NCBI GenBank assembly: GCA_030627025.1
Contig: DAOUSX010000005.1
Location: forward strand, 1 to 15,137
DNA from: Dehalococcoidia bacterium
GTDB lineage: Bacteria > Chloroflexota > Dehalococcoidia > GIF9 > AB-539-J10
Direction: 5' to 3'
DNA length: 15,137 bases
Part shown: positions 13,681 to 15,137 of the stretch, in pieces
How positions within the stretch are numbered: position 1 is the stretch's first letter
How the letters are laid out: each line of letters starts with the position of its first letter
Made by a program: the position numbers and the translations under genes
The notes under the pieces: generated by a model
The model's database searches: none
What the model was told of the DNA's origin: nothing
What the model saw: the letters and a program-made list of their open reading frames with translations, nothing else

Positions 13681-15137
13681 ATGAATGTGGCGCAATTAGG
13701 GAAAGAAAATCTCGAGAGGTTTGGGGAATATACTTCATCGATATTCGAGGGTAAGGAATATACCAATGTTGAAATGGACCGCTGGTCAAACAGAGTTGGC
13801 AATGCGCTTAAAAGCCTTGGTGTGAAGAGAGGTGATAGGGTTGTCATCCAGCTCCCCAACTGCCTAGAAGTGCAAGTAAGCTTCAGGGGAATATTCAAAA
13901 TTGGCGCTGCGGTTACCCCACTTAGCTTTCTTATCTCGGCTGAGGAAACAGCATACATCTATCAGGATTCCACTCCGGTTGTGGTAATAAGCAGCTCGGA
14001 ATTCATGGAAAAGGTCTCCCGTGGCAAGGCGTCAGCGCCGAGTATAAAGCATGTAATTTCAGTTGACGAAGCCCCGGACACACTCTTATTTAAGGACATA
14101 GTGGATAAAAGCTCAGACAAATTGGAGATGGAAAATACCAAGGATGATGAACTAGCGGCTTTGCTTTACACTGCTGGGACTACGGGAAAACCTAAGGGAG
14201 TTATGCTCGCCCACCAGGCTTTGTATGCTAATGCTGAAGGGCAGGCTGAAACCCTCAAGGGACCAGTCATGCAGGGCGATGTGATGTTAAGCTCACTTCC
14301 CCTTTCTCATGCCTATGGCATGGCAACAATGGGCGCCTTTCTCTACGGCGGCAATAAATGGATATTGGTCAGATGGTTCGACACCGACCTCATTTTTGAA
14401 GCGATACAGAAACATAAGGTAAAGCTCACAACCCAGGTGCCTACTATGTTCGTCTACCAGAACATATATCCTGAGCCCAAGAAATACGACCTTTCTTCAA
14501 TGAAGTACTGGATTTCCGGCTCTGCTCCATTGAACGAGGAGACCAGAAAGGAGTTCGAGTCTAAATACCCCGGCAAGGTATACCAGGGTTGGGGATTAAC
14601 CGAGGCGACAGCCAATAATTCCTGTTGCCCATTTGATAGACCATACAAGCCGGCGTCCATAGGCAAGCCATTGAATGGTAAGATGAGAGTGGTGGACGAA
14701 GATGGCAAACCACTCAAGGTTGGCGAGGTAGGGGAGCTAGTGGTGGGGGGATCTGTGGTGATGCAGGGATACTGGAACAAGCCCGAGGAAACTAAGGAAG
14801 CATTGCAGGGCGGCTGGCTTCGCACTGGAGATATGGGTTACATGGATGAAGATGGATATTTCTTCATCGTAGAGCGCAAGAAGAATATGATAATAAAGGC
14901 CGGGGAAAATATCTTCCCAAATGAGATTGAGACAGTTATCTATCAACATTCCAAGGTTTCCGAGGCAGCCGTTGTTGGCGTTGCTGATCAGAAATATGGC
15001 GAGGAACTCAAGGCGTTTATCGTGTTGAAGCCGGGTGAAAAAGCCACTGAGCAAGAGGTAATCGATTTTTGCAAGGGGAAGCTCAGCAGCTTTAAGACGC
15101 CAAAATATGTTCAGTTCCTCGATTCGCTCCCTAAGAA
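13681..15137 (+). CDS. Acyl-CoA ligase (AMP-forming), 3' end beyond the window
   Basis: At least 485 residues are encoded, open to the window edge. The phosphate loop is canonical, YTAGTTGKPKGVML (163-176). Further motifs are WGLTEAT (304-310), GWLRTGDMGYMDEDGYF (378-394, Asp384), hinge ERKKN (398-402) and KAGENIFPNEIE (406-417). The window stops just before the C-terminal lysine motif, so perhaps 20-40 residues are missing. The N-terminus is short compared with other ligases (the first 25 residues lead straight into the core), but ATG 13681 is well supported by AAGGAGG at 13664-13670 and AAAGG at 13671-13675. It is divergent from the ligase at 11870-13516, and the two share a 164-base intergenic region. 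It resembles long-chain or O-succinylbenzoate-type ligases; the substrate is unknown. Confidence 0.92.
   Translation, partial: MNVAQLGKENLERFGEYTSSIFEGKEYTNVEMDRWSNRVGNALKSLGVKRGDRVVIQLPNCLEVQVSFRGIFKIGAAVTPLSFLISAEETAYIYQDSTPVVVISSSEFMEKVSRGKASAPSIKHVISVDEAPDTLLFKDIVDKSSDKLEMENTKDDELAALLYTAGTTGKPKGVMLAHQALYANAEGQAETLKGPVMQGDVMLSSLPLSHAYGMATMGAFLYGGNKWILVRWFDTDLIFEAIQKHKVKLTTQVPTMFVYQNIYPEPKKYDLSSMKYWISGSAPLNEETRKEFESKYPGKVYQGWGLTEATANNSCCPFDRPYKPASIGKPLNGKMRVVDEDGKPLKVGEVGELVVGGSVVMQGYWNKPEETKEALQGGWLRTGDMGYMDEDGYFFIVERKKNMIIKAGENIFPNEIETVIYQHSKVSEAAVVGVADQKYGEELKAFIVLKPGEKATEQEVIDFCKGKLSSFKTPKYVQFLDSLPK

Noticed and set aside
13413..13958. 181-codon minus-strand frame spanning the divergent ligase starts
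   Set aside because: It runs antisense to the start of one ligase and out of phase through the start of the other; both of those have clear motifs and ribosome sites.

Overview
The window looks like a bacterial chromosome segment, most likely from an uncultured Chloroflexota lineage near Dehalococcoidia. The evidence is Shine-Dalgarno sites before most genes, sigma70-like promoters, a class 1B PyrD, a RimI acetyltransferase, many acyl-CoA ligase genes, and bacterial tRNA genes without encoded CCA. The lineage call is inference from gene content and remembered similarity, not from a search.

Layout. Positions 1-320 hold a cluster of short palindromic 'tcattgcgag / ctcgcaatga' repeats. Positions 597-926 hold what looks like the frameshifted end of an unrecognised gene. 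An AMP-forming acyl-CoA ligase follows on + (947-2614). On the minus strand, tRNA-Gly(CCC), a 90-residue unknown protein and tRNA-Lys(UUU) form one unit with a good promoter before tRNA-Gly. Also on minus is a two-gene unit: a crotonase followed by a nitronate-monooxygenase-like flavoprotein. Divergent from it on + is a second such flavoprotein, followed closely by two genes that stand out: O-phosphoseryl-tRNA synthetase (SepRS) and Sep-tRNA:Cys-tRNA synthase (SepCysS). These overlap by 11 bases. Convergent to them is rimI (-), and divergent from rimI is pyrD (+), with overlapping back-to-back promoters. After pyrD come a truncated remnant of an inosine/xanthosine triphosphatase gene and a saccharopine-dehydrogenase-family gene. 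The window ends with two divergent acyl-CoA ligases, the last cut by the window edge.

How the genes work together. SepRS and SepCysS together form the tRNA-dependent cysteine route best known from methanogenic archaea: SepRS charges tRNA-Cys with O-phosphoserine, and SepCysS converts it to Cys-tRNA-Cys with PLP and a sulfur donor. Catalytic and binding residues appear intact in both proteins, so the pathway is probably functional. Such gene pairs have been reported before in some Chloroflexi and candidate-phylum bacteria, so the system is rare in bacteria but not new. The three acyl-CoA ligases, the crotonase and the flavoproteins suggest catabolism of CoA-activated organic acids; their substrates cannot be read from the sequence.
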